This document shows, one piece after another, positions 62,616-64,000 of a stretch of DNA of 64,000 nt (position 1 is the first letter of the stretch; each line of letters begins with the position of its first letter). The notes beneath the pieces are model-generated. The model ran no database searches and had not been told where the DNA came from. It saw only the letters and a program-made list of their open reading frames with translations. The stretch comes from Methanoregula sp. (lineage in GTDB: Archaea; Halobacteriota; Methanomicrobia; Methanomicrobiales; Methanospirillaceae). The position numbers and the translations under genes were made by a program. The stretch lies in NCBI RefSeq assembly GCF_028679125.1, contig NZ_JAJRCG010000001.1, positions 186,001 to 250,000 on the forward strand, written 5' to 3'.

Positions 62616-63272
62616 TTACTGTATCCTGTCGGCTGCTGTCTGTGCAAGCGATTTGAGAATCTCGTAATCGGTGCTGGTGCCGGACAGCGTGATCTGCTCG
62701 TACACATTTTTCTTCGTGAATATGACCGTATAGGTGACTATCGTGCCATAACTCCCGCTCCTCGTTGTCCGCCACGCCATGCTCCGGTCACCCTGCTGCG
62801 GGAAGGGAACCTGGTAGTCAGTCGCATTGTCCTCAGGGGGACACCGCCGGTCCTTCTCCAGGAAATAAACCTCTTTTACGGTTTCCGGGGGATATATGCC
62901 GATGTCCTGCGTGATCAGGGTCATGTCGTCCCGATCCTTATCCAGCCGGTAAAACGAGACCCGGTATCCCTGCCTCCAGCCGAGATCGCGGAATATCTTG
63001 TCAATACCGGCATACGCGGTGGCGCTCCGGTCCCGGAGGATATAATCCGGTGGCAGGTCGGCTTGCTGGAATGCCATGTCAGCAGCCATGACGGTTGCAA
63101 GAGTACTTTCCGGTGCCGGCGAGACCCTGGTCTCTGTCGGTGGGATCGTGGCAGACAGGGATGCCGGGGAATCCATCCCCAGAAGACATCCTGCTGACAC
63201 GGTGCAGGCGAATGTCAGGAGTGCGGCCAACAGGCCCCAGGTGCGGTACCCGCGTTCCATATCGTACACCAT
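62616..63272 (-). CDS. Lipoprotein of unknown function
   Basis: 218 aa from ATG 63,272, or four codons shorter. The hydrophobic N-terminus ends in VSAGC, a lipobox. A Pro/Thr/Ser-rich linker follows. The rest is alpha/beta with no named motif. It diverges from the next gene, 88 bp away. The upstream ATG choice is not certain. Confidence 0.6.
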   Translation of the reverse strand: MVYDMERGYRTWGLLAALLTFACTVSAGCLLGMDSPASLSATIPPTETRVSPAPESTLATVMAADMAFQQADLPPDYILRDRSATAYAGIDKIFRDLGWRQGYRVSFYRLDKDRDDMTLITQDIGIYPPETVKEVYFLEKDRRCPPEDNATDYQVPFPQQGDRSMAWRTTRSGSYGTIVTYTVIFTKKNVYEQITLSGTSTDYEILKSLAQTAADRIQ

Positions 63273-63359
63273 GGCACAGTGGATTTAAAATGTTGGTGGA
63301 TGGACAGACCGAGCACAAGCGCTATAACCACGGGCGCAGAAGATCCTGAAGAGGTAAAA

Positions 63360-63809
63360 ATGCCAGCTGCCAGCATCGCCATGCTTGATAAGGACCATCA
63401 TATCCACATGGTCCCGCCGTACCGCATACTCATGCTGAGTATCGAACATTCGGCAGTGAAGAAGGTCGAGATCGAACGGTTCGAGGTTGAGTGTTCCCTG
63501 AAACTCTCGGTCGAGGGATTCCCGCACCCGCTCGAGGATACGATCCGGTTCACGTTTGCCGCCACCCGGGTTCCCGACCAGCAGATGATGACGGAGCTCA
63601 CCTTTGTCCAGAACCACATCATCAAATCTGTCTTTGACCAGGGTATTTCCGGAGAACTGACCGGCTGCCTGCCGGATGATCCCGGGGCACGGGAATCCGG
63701 TGTCACCATATCATCCGAGATTAAATCCCAGATGGCCGCATCAACCCAGCTCAGGGAAGTGCTTGCAAAGAACGGAGCATTACCGGAATCCCTTGTATTT
63801 ATACGGTAA
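63360..63809 (+). CDS. Hypothetical protein
   Basis: 149 aa. GAGGTAAAA lies just before the ATG, giving a clear start (MPAASIAML). The sequence is alternating and charged (VKKVEIERFEVECSLKL), suggesting a beta-rich fold, with a helical end. Not recognised. Divergent from the lipoprotein gene. Confidence 0.55.
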   Translation: MPAASIAMLDKDHHIHMVPPYRILMLSIEHSAVKKVEIERFEVECSLKLSVEGFPHPLEDTIRFTFAATRVPDQQMMTELTFVQNHIIKSVFDQGISGELTGCLPDDPGARESGVTISSEIKSQMAASTQLREVLAKNGALPESLVFIR

Positions 63810-63919
63810 TTTTGTCATGATCCGTTGCGTTCCCGTGGATTTTGCCGATTCCCGGTGATAAATACCTTTTTCCCGTGTAAGGATCAACCACTACCGAACA
63901 GGCTTAAGAGCGTGGTATC

Positions 63920-64000
63920 ATGGGCGATCCAGATCTCAACAATGGCGAACAGGTTCTTATAAGGACGCCGGGGATCCTTGTCAAGGCGATCCCGTTTGAG
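63920..64000 (+). CDS. Truncated CDS at window end
   Basis: 27 codons from ATG 63,920, open to the window edge: MGDPDLNNGEQVLIRTPG then ILVKAIPFE. No family can be called from this fragment. Confidence 0.45.
   Translation, partial: MGDPDLNNGEQVLIRTPGILVKAIPFE

Overview
The window is a euryarchaeal chromosome segment. The most likely source is a methanogen of the order Methanomicrobiales, close to Methanoregula. This is inferred from archaeal information-processing genes (SRP54/FtsY, prefoldin, Pus10/TrmY, RNA polymerase subunits F and P, proteasome alpha, SBDS, RNase P proteins, KEOPS Pcc1), an archaeal ether-lipid prenyltransferase, an HdrA-like flavoprotein, a large PKD-repeat surface protein and many DUF families typical of methanogens. 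Most of the sequence is GC-rich and densely coded. Three stretches are visibly AT-rich (about 39.8-40.9 kb, 46.0-47.6 kb and 55.1-60.5 kb) and look acquired.

Layout. 0.2-7.4 kb: membrane-anchored RidA, a REC-PAS regulator, an EF-like small protein, a DJ-1/PfpI protein, a transglutaminase-like lipoprotein, and a polyamine pair (ornithine-decarboxylase-type enzyme plus homospermidine synthase). 7.7-14.3 kb: an information-processing operon pfdA-ftsY-srp54-trmY-pus10-rpl21e-rpoF-DUF655-ksgA. 14.4-19.8 kb: DUF1848, thiC, a HemK-like methyltransferase, an ABC-2 exporter and a PsiE-like protein. 19.8-26.3 kb: HEAT protein, hypothetical proteins, tRNA-Glu, DRG GTPase, Trm1, tRNA-Arg, DGGGP synthase and a bactofilin. 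26.3-30.3 kb: a four-gene reverse operon (gamma-carbonic-anhydrase-like, HdrA-like, MtnA-like, DUF116) and CoaD. 30.4-37.9 kb: PKD protein, pyrBI, and a nucleotide-sugar operon (DegT aminotransferase, Gfo/Idh oxidoreductase, UDP-sugar 6-dehydrogenase). 38-47.6 kb: DUF169, two inverted copies of a ~110-bp dispersed element, a PLD-RDD fusion, trmI/NAC/PUA/DHH, nnr, moaC, and an AT-rich two-gene island with a Shedu-like nuclease. 47.6-52.1 kb: rpl15e, RNase P p30 and Pop5, psmA, SBDS, rpl37ae, rpoP, pcc1, pfdB, i.e. the archaeal exosome/proteasome superoperon without the exosome genes. 52.4-55.1 kb: leuA, a UDG-like protein, intron-containing tRNA-Tyr and tRNA-Asp. 60.7-64 kb: small secreted or hypothetical proteins and a truncated CDS.

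The standout is a 5.4-kb integrated element at 55,031-60,516. It sits in the tRNA-Asp gene and is bounded by an exact 44-bp direct repeat of the tRNA 3' half. Its tyrosine integrase is split by the att core. The N-terminal half reads into the tRNA from the left end and the C-terminal catalytic half starts at the right end. Both halves read the core in the same frame, so excision would restore one ~432-aa integrase, as in SSV-type elements. The element also carries a serine recombinase directly upstream of and overlapping int(N), a P-loop replication-type ATPase, a DUF2441-like protein, a TPR protein, and a cluster of GTTGCA/TGCAAC repeats that resembles iterons.
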